Shown: positions 36,042-45,550, counted from the first letter of the stretch. The stretch: 64,000 nt of DNA from Lentisphaeria bacterium (GCA_017450705.1 JAFSTC010000024.1:30584-94583); one strand, 5' to 3'. Numbers and translations: made by a program. The notes: generated from the sequence alone by a model not told the origin.

Positions 36042-36290
36042 ATGAAACGTTATCTGCCCCTGCTGGCCGCCGTCGGCGTTCTGGCGTACGCCTCCGGATG
36101 CTGTTGCTGCTGCGACAAAAAATGCCCGCAGAAACAACACACTGCGCAATGCGGGAACGGGCAATGCGGCGAGGAGAAAAAAGACGCGGAGGACACCGAA
36201 CGGAAAAACGCCGCGGAGAACTCGGGAGAGACGCGGCAGGACAAGGAAAAGAAAAACGGCTGTTCCGCCGTGGAGACGCGCCTTTCCTGA
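36042..36290 (+). CDS. Small cysteine-rich lipoprotein
   Basis: This is an 82-residue predicted lipoprotein. The signal peptide MKRYLPLLAAVGVLAYASGC ends in a lipobox. The acylated cysteine is the first of five consecutive cysteines, followed by DKKC, QCGNGQCG and one more Cys near the end. The rest is highly charged (Lys/Glu-rich). A metal- or cluster-binding or disulfide-rich envelope role is possible but not shown. AAAGGA upstream supports the ATG at 36042. It has its own promoter and a bidirectional terminator, so it looks like a genuine single-gene unit. Confidence 0.65.
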   Translation: MKRYLPLLAAVGVLAYASGCCCCCDKKCPQKQHTAQCGNGQCGEEKKDAEDTERKNAAENSGETRQDKEKKNGCSAVETRLS

Positions 36291-36306
36291 CGGTGAACGC
36301 CGGCAT

Positions 36307-36340
36307 AAAAAAATCCGGGAGACCTCTCCCGGATTTTTTT
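36307..36340. terminator. Bidirectional rho-independent terminator
   Basis: A perfect inverted repeat runs from seven A residues through ATCCGGGAGA / TCTCCCGGAT to seven T residues. It can end transcription of both the small lipoprotein (plus) and the MgtC-like gene (minus). Confidence 0.92.
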
Positions 36341-36356
36341 GCTGCGGCGTCGGTAC

Positions 36357-37046
36357 TTACTCGACCTTCTCGATCTCGACGCCCGGGAATTGCTGCATGA
36401 AGCGCAGCACCTGATTCTCCCCATTGGGGACGCGCTCCCTCAGCCACATCTTGACCCGCAGATATTCCTCCTTGGCGATCGTCTCGCTGCTCACGGCGTA
36501 GCTGATGATATGAAAATCATTGGCATTCATTTCATTGGTGATCTGGATAAGTTTGTTCCTGTCCTTCGTCAGGAAGACCAGATAGCAGGAGCGGGTCCGG
36601 AACCGGCGCAGAAAGAACCGCAGAGCCTCAAGCCCGATCAGCGCGAAAATCGTTGCGGAGATCCCCAGCCAGTAAAGTCCGCCGCCGATGGCCATGCCGA
36701 TGCCGGCGACGGCCCACAGCCCCGCGGCAGTGGTCAGACCGTGCACGACCTGCTTCTGCATCATGATGGTTCCGGCACCTATGAAACCGATGCCGCTGAC
36801 GATCTGCGCCGCGACGCGGCTCACGTCGACCCGGCCGAAGCCGCCTCCGTCCGCGCCCCACAGGTCCTGAAATCCCCACTGGGATACGATCATGATGAGA
36901 CAGCTGCCCACCGACACGAGAAAATGCGTTCTCGTCCCGGCCTCTTTGGCACGGCACTCCCGCTCGAAACCGACCGCGGCGCCGAGGATCCCGGCAATGG
37001 CCAGACGCATCATGAAGATGTAGTTCCAATCCATGAAATCGAACAT
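36357..37046 (-). CDS. MgtC/SapB-family membrane protein
   Basis: This is a 229-residue protein. The N-terminal ~150 residues have the MgtC membrane domain: ILGAAVGFERECRAKEAGTRTHFLVSVGSCLIMIVS and AAQIVSGIGFIGAGTIMMQKQVVHGLTTAAGLWAVAGIGMAIGGGLY are the family signatures. The C-terminal ~75 residues form a soluble ACT-like domain. MgtC proteins modulate ATP synthase or membrane potential under magnesium limitation or act in pathogenesis; the role here is unknown. The start at 37046 has AAGGGAG seven bases upstream; the longer upstream frame is excluded by the promoter at 37094-37121. Confidence 0.92.
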   Translation of the reverse strand: MFDFMDWNYIFMMRLAIAGILGAAVGFERECRAKEAGTRTHFLVSVGSCLIMIVSQWGFQDLWGADGGGFGRVDVSRVAAQIVSGIGFIGAGTIMMQKQVVHGLTTAAGLWAVAGIGMAIGGGLYWLGISATIFALIGLEALRFFLRRFRTRSCYLVFLTKDRNKLIQITNEMNANDFHIISYAVSSETIAKEEYLRVKMWLRERVPNGENQVLRFMQQFPGVEIEKVE

Positions 37047-37093
37047 CCCGACGCTCCCTTCCAGAAAAGTTTTTCCTTTCAGCGTGACCGGAT

Positions 37094-37121
37094 AATATAG
37101 CGGCATTTCTTTTTTTTTCAA
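37094..37121 (-). promoter_or_regulatory. Sigma-70-like promoter of the MgtC-like gene
   Basis: On the minus strand, TTGAAA (37116-37121) and TATATT (37094-37099) are separated by 16 bases. Confidence 0.6.
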
Positions 37122-37202
37122 GTTTTTCTCCCGGTGCCGGTCACCTTCATTGCAAAAAATCGATTTTCCGGTCCATTTTTCCTCACTTTCGCCGGAGCCG
37201 GT

Positions 37203-37231
37203 TTGAAAAACGGGCGATTCGATGCTATAGT
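37203..37231 (+). promoter_or_regulatory. Sigma-70-like promoter of the DUF6655-like lipoprotein
   Basis: TTGAAA (37203-37208) and TATAGT (37226-37231) are separated by 17 bases. Confidence 0.6.
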
Positions 37232-37373
37232 AGATACAATCCATCTGCCGGTCCGTTGCCGACGGCGTGTTCGTCGTCGAAGCGGGGGCCGGGCGGGGTA
37301 TTCCGCGGCCGCACCTTGCGGACGCGGCGATGTTGGCATCCATCTCTCGAAAACAAGAGAAAGAAGAAAGAAA

Positions 37374-38000
37374 ATGAAAAGATCGACCTGGCTGAAGGCG
37401 GCGGTCCCGGCAGTGCTCCTGCTGGCCGCCGGGTGTATTTCTCCGCGGACCACCAACACGGGGCGTTCCGCAATCGAACAGGGGCTGCTCTCCCACGCGG
37501 TCGAGCGCAGCATCCACTCGATGATCTTCGGGGCCTACTCCGGCAAAAAAGTGTTCCTCGACTACACGAAACTCGCGACCCAGGTCGACAAGGAATATGT
37601 CTGCGGCGTTTTCGAGACGCACCTGGCCAACTCCGGTCTGCAGGTGGTCGAGAAGGCCGACGCCGCCGATCTGAGGATCCGTCTCCTCTGCGGCGTTCTG
37701 GCGACCGACTTCACCGAGCTCAACATCGGGACCCCCGCCCTCCCGATCCCCGTGCCCTACACAAGTCTGAACGTCTGCGTTCCCGAGCTCTCGATCTTCA
37801 AGCGCTGTTCCCGCACCGGTACCTGCCGGCTCACCGCGGTGATCTATGACAACAAAACCGGTGCGCTCCTCGCCACGCATCAGGGCATCCAGAGCCGCAC
37901 CTTCTACAACAACTGGGTCGCGCTCATGCTGATCCCCTATGTCACCCGCGACATCGAGATCGCCAAGACCGGCGACTGGACCTGGGTCTTCTGGGATTGA
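37374..38000 (+). CDS. DUF6655-like lipoprotein
   Basis: This is a 208-residue lipoprotein with a signal peptide ending LLAAGC. The mature part begins ISPRTTNTGRSAIEQGLLSHAVERSI, which I associate with DUF6655 proteins of Planctomycetes and Lentisphaerota, followed by GKKVFLDYTKLATQVDKEYVCGVFETHLANSGLQVVEKADAADLRI. It is presumably outer-membrane attached and of unknown role. The ATG at 37374 follows a purine-rich leader; the frame is open further up but starts before the promoter. It is followed by a strong terminator. Confidence 0.8.
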   Translation: MKRSTWLKAAVPAVLLLAAGCISPRTTNTGRSAIEQGLLSHAVERSIHSMIFGAYSGKKVFLDYTKLATQVDKEYVCGVFETHLANSGLQVVEKADAADLRIRLLCGVLATDFTELNIGTPALPIPVPYTSLNVCVPELSIFKRCSRTGTCRLTAVIYDNKTGALLATHQGIQSRTFYNNWVALMLIPYVTRDIEIAKTGDWTWVFWD

Positions 38001-38032
38001 TCTCCCCGGAAAAGAATCATCGATCTGCGATC

Positions 38033-38064
38033 ACCGGCACGGGCTGTCCCGTGCCGGTTTTGTT
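38033..38064 (+). terminator. Rho-independent terminator
   Basis: A perfect 11-base-pair stem (ACCGGCACGGG / CCCGTGCCGGT) with a four-base loop is followed by TTTGTTT. Confidence 0.85.
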
Positions 38065-38101
38065 TCCGCATCCGAAAACGGCTTTTTCTTCGGAAATGCT
38101 C

Positions 38102-38129
38102 TTGCAAAACCGGAAAACGATGTTATGTT
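38102..38129 (+). promoter_or_regulatory. Sigma-70-like promoter of the ABC exporter
   Basis: TTGCAA (38102-38107) and TATGTT (38124-38129) are separated by 16 bases. Confidence 0.5.
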
Positions 38130-38171
38130 TAACCCATCGGAAATTTCTTCTTTCGAACGCGGGTTGAAAAA

Positions 38172-39952
38172 ATGCTGAACAAAACATCCCTCAGCAGAAA
38201 AAAACTGCTGGAGAGTTACGAGCGCCAGCCGCTGGATAAGATCTTTGTTCTGTTCCGTCCCTATGTGAGATTGCTCATCATCTGCTTCTTCATGGGCATC
38301 ACCTTCAACATGACCGGTTTGGCCGTGCCGTGGATGCTGAAGATTGCCATCGACCGGGTCCTCCCCGCCGCCGACTATCTGCTTTTTTCGGTCCTCTGCG
38401 TGGCCATGCTCATCATCTATCTCTGCCGCTGTCTGCTGCGCTATCTGCTGTCCAGCACCTTCGACTATACAGGGATCCGGCTGATCGTCGATGTCCGGCA
38501 GAAGCTGTTCAGGCACCTGCAGAGCCTCTCGCTCCGTTTTTACGAGGAGTACCGGACGGGGAAACTTATCAGCAACGTTCTGAGCGATGTCTCCCTGCTC
38601 AATCTGCTGATGCGCATCATCAACTCTCTTGCGGAACAGCTCTTCCAGCTGATCCTCATCACGGTGATCCTGCTCATCCTGAATTGGCAGATGGCTCTCG
38701 TCGTCCTGATGACCCTGCCGCTGCATTTCCTCAATTTCTACTTTTCCAGAAAGATCATGCGGGAAGACTCCCTCGTCCTTCAGGAAAAGCTCTCCGAGAT
38801 CTCCGCGAATCTTTCGGAGACCCTCATGGGGACGAAAGTCGTGAAATCCTTCGCGAAGGAACAGGCCGAGTGTCACCGTTTCTTCCGCAACATCCGTCCG
38901 ACGGTCCAGATGCAGATGAAACTCACCTTCGACGGCATCGGGCTGTGGTCCATCTTCGACATGCTGGCCATCATCACCCAGCTGGCGACCATCGGCACAG
39001 GGATCCTCTTCGTGCAGAACAGCGAGATCTCCATCGGCGAATTCGTCGCGTTCTACACCTACGTCAACATGCTGATCTCCCCGATCCAGAACCTCTCCAC
39101 CCAGATCGCCACCATGGCCCAGGGCCTGGTAGGCGCCAGCCGCATTGTCAAACTGCTCAATACAATCCCCGAGATAAAGGAGTGCGCCCACCCCATCGCC
39201 CCGGAACATCTCGACGGGCACATCGAGTTTCAGCACGTGCATTTCAGTTACGACAAGGAAACGCGGGCGACGATCAACGATTTCTCCCTGGAGATCATGC
39301 CCGGAGAAAAGGTGGCCCTCGTCGGCGCCAGCGGTTCAGGCAAGTCCACGCTGAGCAACCTGCTGCTGCGTTTCTATGACGTTTCCGGCGGAGCCATTCT
39401 GGTCGACGGTTACGCGTCCGCCAGCTGGGGTTCGAAGCCTACCGCAGCAAGATCGGCGTCGTTCTGCAGGAACCCTTCCTCTTCTCCGGAACGATCCACG
39501 ACAACATCGCCTACGCCAAGGAAAACGCCACGATGGAAGAGGTCGAATACGCGGCGAAGATGGCCAATATCTCCGATTTCATCAAGACGCTGCCCGATGG
39601 CTACGACACGATGATCGGCGAAAACGGCGCGACCCTCTCCGGCGGTCAGAAACAGCGCATCGCCATCGCCCGCGCCGTGCTGAAAAATCCCTCCATCCTC
39701 ATCCTCGATGAAGCGACCAGCGCCCTCGACACGGTTTCGGAGCACGTGGTCCAGGAGGCTCTCGACCGGCTGATGGTCGGCAAGACGACCCTGATCATCG
39801 CCCACCGTCTGTCGACGATCCGCAACGCCGACAAGATCGTCGTCCTCGACCGCGGGAACCTGGTGCAGCAGGGAACGCACGAAGAACTCATGGCCGTCGC
39901 CGGACTCTACCGGGAAATGTATCAGAATCAGAAGAAAATGGCGACGAAATAA
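38172..39952 (+). pseudogene. MsbA-type ABC exporter, frameshifted in the ATPase domain
   Basis: This half-transporter has six membrane helices and an ATPase domain in one chain. Frame 1 covers the membrane domain and Walker A (GASGSGKST), then breaks after LVDGY. From about 39415 the remaining ATPase continues in another frame: [26 protein letters not shown], then LSGGQKQR, Walker [13 protein letters not shown] and the H-loop IIAHRLST, ending at 39952. One missing base between 39414 and 39415 (a GAC codon reading GC) accounts for the whole shift. All other motifs are intact, so this is either a very recent mutation or a sequencing error. A membrane-fusion protein follows 16 bases later. Confidence 0.85.
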
Positions 39953-39968
39953 GAAAGAGCCCACGTCG

Positions 39969-41093
39969 ATGATATTTCAGGTGGAACATTTCAACTTTCA
40001 GCGGCTGCTGAAAACTTTTCGCAGGATCGGTCTCGGGATACTTCTTCTCTTCGTCATCCTGTTTCTGATCGTCATTTTCGGGGAGATGAACGACGAAGTT
40101 GCAGGTTTGGGAACGGTGACGGGGATCCGGGAGTACACATTGAAATCCCTGGTCGATGCACCGAGCGTAAAGATCTTTCACATGGATGGCGAGGAATTGC
40201 CGGCAGGGACTCCCCTGATGGAACTGGACTCCCGGACTCAGCGCGAAAAGATCACCCTGCTCCGGCACCAGCTCCAGGAGCTGGAAACGCTTGTCTCCTC
40301 CAAGGAGAAGGCCCTGGCGCTCCTCCGCAGGGATCCCCTGCCCGACTACTACCGGAACACGGAGCTGGAGCTCTCCGCGGCCCGGGAAAGACTGCGGCTT
40401 GCGGAAAAGGAATTCGAGGTCTATTCCGATCTCTACAAAAAAAAGGCGGTCACGCGCAAAGAGTTTCTCCAAGTGGAACTCAATCTGCTCTCCAACCGCA
40501 TCACGGCCCGCCGTCTGGAACGCGATACGAAGCGTCTCGAGGACGGTATGGCCCAGCAGATCATCGAACGTGCGGAAGACGAACTCAAGCAGTTCAAACA
40601 CCGTTGCTCGGCCAAACGGGATGAGCTGGCCATGGAGATCCGCCATCTGGACGATTACATCATCAGAGCTCCCGACTCGGGCATCCTGACGGATATCCCG
40701 CCACGCCCCGGAAATTATTACACCAAAGGAGATGCCGTCGCAAGATTCGCGGCCAACAAGAATAAAAAAGTAATCGGCATGATCCACGAGAGCCAGATCT
40801 ACAAAGTCAGCCGCGGACAGAGCGCGCGGATCGAGGCGAAACAGTACAACTATCTGGATTACGGTTATTTCTACGGCCAGGTGGAAACCATTTATCAGCT
40901 CCCGGAAACGGTGAATGGCGAACGCTATTACCCTGTCAAAATTTTGTTGATGGACGAAAAGCTGCCGCTGCGCTTCGGTTCGAGCTGCAAAGTGACGATC
41001 ATCACCGGCCGCGAGCGGATCCTGGCCCTGCTCCTGGGGATCCGAAGCAAAGACTATCTGGTCCGCCGCGGACTTGTCCGGGGCCGCCGCTGA
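39969..41093 (+). CDS. HlyD-family membrane-fusion (adaptor) protein
   Basis: This is a 374-residue periplasmic adaptor. It has one N-terminal membrane anchor (residues about 20-37), a beta-barrel/lipoyl start (GTVTGIREYTLKSLVDAPSVKIFHMDGEELPAGTPLMELD) in which the usual lipoyl motif is recognisable, a long alpha-helical hairpin (about 95-225, KEKALALLRRDPLPDYYRNTELELSAARERLRLAEKEFEVYSDLYKKKAVTRKEF), then the second lipoyl half (IIRAPDSGILTDIPPRPGNYYTKGDAV) and a C-terminal beta part. It links the ABC exporter upstream to an outer-membrane channel, as in type I or MacAB-like systems. No TolC gene is nearby. Confidence 0.85.
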   Translation: MIFQVEHFNFQRLLKTFRRIGLGILLLFVILFLIVIFGEMNDEVAGLGTVTGIREYTLKSLVDAPSVKIFHMDGEELPAGTPLMELDSRTQREKITLLRHQLQELETLVSSKEKALALLRRDPLPDYYRNTELELSAARERLRLAEKEFEVYSDLYKKKAVTRKEFLQVELNLLSNRITARRLERDTKRLEDGMAQQIIERAEDELKQFKHRCSAKRDELAMEIRHLDDYIIRAPDSGILTDIPPRPGNYYTKGDAVARFAANKNKKVIGMIHESQIYKVSRGQSARIEAKQYNYLDYGYFYGQVETIYQLPETVNGERYYPVKILLMDEKLPLRFGSSCKVTIITGRERILALLLGIRSKDYLVRRGLVRGRR

Positions 41094-41149
41094 AAAGTCC
41101 CCTGCCCTTTCGTTACCGCGAAAAAACCGCAAAAATTTTTCAAGTCTGC

Positions 41150-41177
41150 TTGAAACGCGAAAGAAACGTGTTATATT
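41150..41177 (+). promoter_or_regulatory. Sigma-70-like promoter of ssrA
   Basis: TTGAAA (41150-41155) and TATATT (41172-41177) are separated by 16 bases, 17 bases before the mature tmRNA 5' end. Confidence 0.7.
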
Positions 41178-41194
41178 GGGATTTGCTTTCCTCT

Positions 41195-41555
<361 letters not shown>

Positions 41556-41580
41556 AATTTGAGGTTGTTTATCCTAAAAT

Positions 41581-41600
41581 GGTACCGTTTGGTACCGTTT
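41581..41600 (+). repeat. Tandem 10-bp repeat next to the attachment site
   Basis: GGTACCGTTT occurs twice in direct succession, 26 bases after the tmRNA CCA. This is a plausible integrase arm-type or excisionase binding site, inferred from position only. Confidence 0.4.
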
Positions 41601-41674
41601 TGGGGTTTCGTGTTCCTTCGGGACCTTGATTTTTCGGCTGTATCCGGGAATACATCACAGGAAAGGATGAGGAT

Positions 41675-42985
41675 ATGGCTGTCCAGAAAGTGAAACTCAG
41701 TACAGGCTCCGTCTACCAGAAGGAAGAGGGCGGATTCTACTACTTCCGCTATCAGGTCAACGGTGCCCGCAAGGCGATCAGTCTCAAGACACGGAGCAAA
41801 CAGGAGGCGATCAAAAAGGCGGAAGAACTCATTCCCCTTCTGCAGACGACCTCATCCGAGGTTATCGCCGCCCATGTTCAGCATGCCCGAAACATGATCA
41901 GGCCGGAAAAGTCGCTGCTGCTTTCTCAGGCATGGGACGTCTATGCACAAAGTCCGGAGCGGGCGATTCCCGACACCGTAAGCGAGGCGTTGTCGTACAG
42001 GGCAACCTTCAGGGAATTTGTCGAATGGGTCAACAACCCCACCGCAACCCTCCGCGATGTCACCTGCGATATGGCCGCCCGCTTTGCCGACAATATGCGT
42101 ACCCGGAACATCGCCGTCTCCACCCATAACCGGAAGATCAAACGCATCCGTCGCATTTTCAAGGTGCTCCGTGAGTATTGGAGCGGCGACAATCCCTTCG
42201 GTTCTCCCGCGCTTTTGCGGAAAGAGCGTGAAGAACGGGGACAGGACGTCCACCGGCTCTCCTTCACCCGTGAACAGGAACAGCAGCTGCGGGATGTCCT
42301 CGACGATGACAAGTTCAAAGTGATGAACAAAAGAGAAGTGCGGGTCATTTACTACATCGGGATGTATACCGGTCAGCGCCTCAAGGACTGCGTTCTGCTG
42401 CGGTGGAGCAAGGTCCGTCTGGATATAGAGCGAATTTGGGTCAGACAGTTCAAGACCGGAAAAGATGTGACCATTCCCATTGCCCCGCTGCTCATGAATG
42501 CCCTCCGCGAGGCTCAGACGTGGAGAGAAAGCGACAACGGTTATGTCTGTCCCCGTGTTGCCGAGCGTTACAGCAGGACTGATGCCGCGGGGAAAAATGT
42601 CGGCAACAATCTTGTGGACCTCGATGTTCTGAGGGTGATTCGCTGGATCGGCCTTGAGCCGTCAATCAAAGTGCCAGGCCGGGACAAGAAGGTAACCGTC
42701 TACGGCTTCCATTCGCTTCGGCATTCCTTCGCTTCCTTCTGTGCCGAAGCCGGAGTTCCACAGGCAACAGTGGTGTCCATTTTGGGAGCCGACTCCGAGA
42801 TCGTGTCCAAATACTATACGCATGTCGGCAACGAGGCTCAGCAACAGGCTATTGCGGCGATTTCCGGAAAATTCGATATCTCGAACGCCGCAAGGAAGGT
42901 GGAAGAGGCATTGAACCTGATCCGGACTTCCACAGCGTCCAGTGATGAGACGCTGGCCCAAGTCAAGGCGATACTGGAAAAATGA
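41675..42985 (+). CDS. Tyrosine site-specific recombinase (integrase)
   Basis: This is a 436-residue phage-type integrase. Residues about 85-180 form the SAM-like core-binding domain. The catalytic domain shows Arg235 (TGQRLKD), Lys263 (TGKD), His346/Arg349 (HSLRHSF) and Tyr381 (KYYTH). The usual second His/Trp before the tyrosine (LGH/LGW) is Ala372 here (LGADS). The N-terminal ~70 residues (GFYYFRYQVNGARKAISLKT) resemble an arm-type DNA-binding domain. Directly after ssrA and co-directional, it probably integrates and excises the island at the tmRNA 3' end. Confidence 0.93.
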   Translation: MAVQKVKLSTGSVYQKEEGGFYYFRYQVNGARKAISLKTRSKQEAIKKAEELIPLLQTTSSEVIAAHVQHARNMIRPEKSLLLSQAWDVYAQSPERAIPDTVSEALSYRATFREFVEWVNNPTATLRDVTCDMAARFADNMRTRNIAVSTHNRKIKRIRRIFKVLREYWSGDNPFGSPALLRKEREERGQDVHRLSFTREQEQQLRDVLDDDKFKVMNKREVRVIYYIGMYTGQRLKDCVLLRWSKVRLDIERIWVRQFKTGKDVTIPIAPLLMNALREAQTWRESDNGYVCPRVAERYSRTDAAGKNVGNNLVDLDVLRVIRWIGLEPSIKVPGRDKKVTVYGFHSLRHSFASFCAEAGVPQATVVSILGADSEIVSKYYTHVGNEAQQQAIAAISGKFDISNAARKVEEALNLIRTSTASSDETLAQVKAILEK

Positions 42986-43037
42986 CGGCGCTGCCTCCGG
43001 CCCCTGCCCCAATGCAGGCGCCGGAGTGTTATTACAC

Positions 43038-45374
43038 TTACTTGATTTCTTTTGCCCGCTTCAGGCGATCGGACAGTGCCGACTTTTTCAGGCCGATCAT
43101 TTGACAGATCGCTTCACGACCGTACTCGTGTTTCTTGTACGCCTCAACGATCAGCGCCAATTCTTTGTTTTCATCCCTATGATTGCCCTCGAGATTCCAA
43201 TGCTTCTTTTCGTTGTTGAAGAGTATTTTGAACGGTTCCCGGAGCTTTTTGCTCATGGGACCTCTGGGGTTCTCGTATGTGATGATACGGGGCTGTTCGT
43301 CCAAATCACCCTCTGGTTTTCCTGTACCGCAACTTAAGTTCACCGTCAGGAAAAGGGCATCCAACTTTGTCGCAAACCCGCGGGCCTCATTTTCTGAGTT
43401 GGCATGGTGGACGATCAGCACGGCAATACCCATATTTCTGATTTTGTTGACCAAGTCTTTGAAATTTGCCGGAGTCGCAGGGGTTTCGGCACGAACAAAC
43501 GCTGTGTAGGTGTCGATCACAAGCAGATCGACGGGCTTATCCGGAAGGCCTTTCTTTTTGGCGTCTTCCAGCATGTCGAACAGTTTTTGGTGATTTTCCG
43601 GTGCGGAAAAATCTATGCCTAACTGTGAAAGATCCTCCATCAGCAAATTGGCCCGGCACTCATCTTCCTTTCCGGCGGGGAAATAGCCTTCTTGGAAAAG
43701 TTTCTTCTTTCTATCCATCTCGCCCATGTTCTCAAAATCCAGATACAGCACCTTGTAGCACCCTTTGGGAACCGTCCACCACTTTCCCGGCAGCAGCGGC
43801 ACAGGATTTTCGGAAAATCCCTGAGCAACCACACGCGCGGCGATGCTGTACGCGAGGGCGCTTTTCCCGACACCTTTTCTGGCATAGAGCATGGTCGCCT
43901 CTCCCCGCACAAGAAGCGGATTAAGGATAAAATCTATCGGCTCCGATCTTTTCTTCTGTTCTTCGACGATACGTTTTTCTTCCGGCGGGACTTCGGGACT
44001 CTGCCACCACTTATCGGGCAACTTGTTTAGTTCGGCTTCGGCTTTCTGGAAAAACTCGTCTATTTCGCCCGCCGTCTCAAGGATTTTCAGATCCTCCTGA
44101 TTGACTGTCGGCGGAGCGTCCTGAAATCTCTTCAAGATGTCGTCCACACTGCCGAAATCACGGTGCCGCTGTTTGCCGTAATCAACAGGAACGACCACAA
44201 GCATCGGTAAAAGTTCCGGTTCCTCGCAGAGGTAATCGCGCAGCTCTTTTGCCTTCAACGCGGCCGTCTCCAGGCATATCCCGGAGTGGTTGGAGACCAG
44301 CATGAACAATTCCCTGTCCTGCAGCGGCGACCAGTCCACTTGGTCGTATCTGCCGGGTGAGCAGATGAAGCTGGTGAATACGACCTCTTCGGAACCGTTT
44401 TCATGTTGATTCGCGTCTGCCAGTTCCACGCTGTCGCAGAGGATTACCGTCCGGCATTCGGAATCAAGCAGCAGATCCAGATTGTAAAGGGGCATTTTAT
44501 CTGCCGGACAGGGTACGCAGAAGAGCTGACTTCGGGCACTGTTGTTGCGGATCCACGTCGTCACGGGCAGCAGATACTTGTATTGAGCTTCCGGATCGTA
44601 GAATTTGACGAGTTTCATGATCTCCTCGCCGTACTCATTGCGGAAGGGGAAAACCTGGCGGTACCAGTTCTCGAAAAGACGGTTCTCCAAACGAATATTC
44701 GCCAGAAGCGGAGACTGACACGGGATAATGAATCGAAAAGCGTTTTGTTCCACGCGGGCCTCGGTCCACCCCTCCTGCCCTAGCAAAGAGACATTGCCCC
44801 AAATGTAATCGGAGCGCATATTACGGACCTTGATTTTTGCGAAGGGCTCCGCGGAACATTCCCAGAAGCGGCACATCTGCCCTGTTTTTTTGTAGGGGGT
44901 AATTCCTTTGCAAATGGAATAGAACGATGGGTATTTCCCATAAAAAGCATTCTCAACCGCATCGGAGCTTGGGGAGATAGCCTGCTGATTGTAAAAATAT
45001 GGCTCGGTTTCGGCATGCAAAACATACGAACGAGAATCATTCGGTGATTCCGACTTACGTTGTGGCCCCCAAAGTTTTTGGACATAGTTCAAATTGCCGA
45101 ACTCAAAGAAATTCAGTATGAAAACAGTTTTGTTATTTCCGTAGGAATTTTCCAAGTCAAAAGATACCGGTTCCGGCAGACGGAAACCTTCCCATCCTCT
45201 CTCCTGCCGAAGAAATGCGGGCATCATTTCGCTGGTGATGTTTGCTTCGAGCAACAGTGCCGCCCTGCCCTCCAGACAGATCTCGTCACGTCTCTCCTGA
45301 TCCTCCGGGATGTCGTCGATCCAGCGGAAATTCCGAAACACTTCTTTCAATTCTTCTTGGCGGTTGCCCGGCAT
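43038..45374 (-). CDS. Toprim-like/RecA-like ATPase protein (RepA or primase-helicase type)
   Basis: This is a 778-residue island protein. The first ~300 residues match nothing I recognise. Residues about 305-395 resemble a Toprim domain (TVILCDSVELADANQ, then DWSPLQDRELFMLVSNHSG), but the acidic DxD residues are missing, so it is probably inactive. Residues about 470-700 are a RecA-like ATPase of the AAA_25/RepA type: Walker A ARKGVGKSA near residue 498, Walker B LLVIDTYTAF, then a sensor-like LIVHHANS. The C-terminus ends in a helix-turn-helix-like segment (REAICQMIGLKKSALSDRLKRA). Such proteins load or power replication of mobile elements. It is convergent with the integrase. Confidence 0.7.
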   Translation of the reverse strand: MPGNRQEELKEVFRNFRWIDDIPEDQERRDEICLEGRAALLLEANITSEMMPAFLRQERGWEGFRLPEPVSFDLENSYGNNKTVFILNFFEFGNLNYVQKLWGPQRKSESPNDSRSYVLHAETEPYFYNQQAISPSSDAVENAFYGKYPSFYSICKGITPYKKTGQMCRFWECSAEPFAKIKVRNMRSDYIWGNVSLLGQEGWTEARVEQNAFRFIIPCQSPLLANIRLENRLFENWYRQVFPFRNEYGEEIMKLVKFYDPEAQYKYLLPVTTWIRNNSARSQLFCVPCPADKMPLYNLDLLLDSECRTVILCDSVELADANQHENGSEEVVFTSFICSPGRYDQVDWSPLQDRELFMLVSNHSGICLETAALKAKELRDYLCEEPELLPMLVVVPVDYGKQRHRDFGSVDDILKRFQDAPPTVNQEDLKILETAGEIDEFFQKAEAELNKLPDKWWQSPEVPPEEKRIVEEQKKRSEPIDFILNPLLVRGEATMLYARKGVGKSALAYSIAARVVAQGFSENPVPLLPGKWWTVPKGCYKVLYLDFENMGEMDRKKKLFQEGYFPAGKEDECRANLLMEDLSQLGIDFSAPENHQKLFDMLEDAKKKGLPDKPVDLLVIDTYTAFVRAETPATPANFKDLVNKIRNMGIAVLIVHHANSENEARGFATKLDALFLTVNLSCGTGKPEGDLDEQPRIITYENPRGPMSKKLREPFKILFNNEKKHWNLEGNHRDENKELALIVEAYKKHEYGREAICQMIGLKKSALSDRLKRAKEIK

Positions 45375-45550
45375 CTTTTTCTTTCCTTCTATTGATATAC
45401 TTCCATCGGTTTCCTATTTGATTTTCAAGGGATTTTTGCAATCTGAACTTCTGGAGATGCCCAGCGGCTCCTAGGACTGAAGCCGCAAGGCAAATAATTT
45501 CAGAACAGCTCTGCTCCCAACATTTGTTGATAGCATGCGCAAAATACTGA

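Larger units (their letters stand above)
37047..37373. other. Divergent intergenic region (MgtC-like / DUF6655-like lipoprotein)
   Basis: Two outward-facing promoters (37094-37121 minus and 37203-37231 plus). The plus-strand leader of about 140 bases before the start at 37374 is GC-rich and could fold, but no known riboswitch, such as a magnesium sensor, was recognised. Confidence 0.55.
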
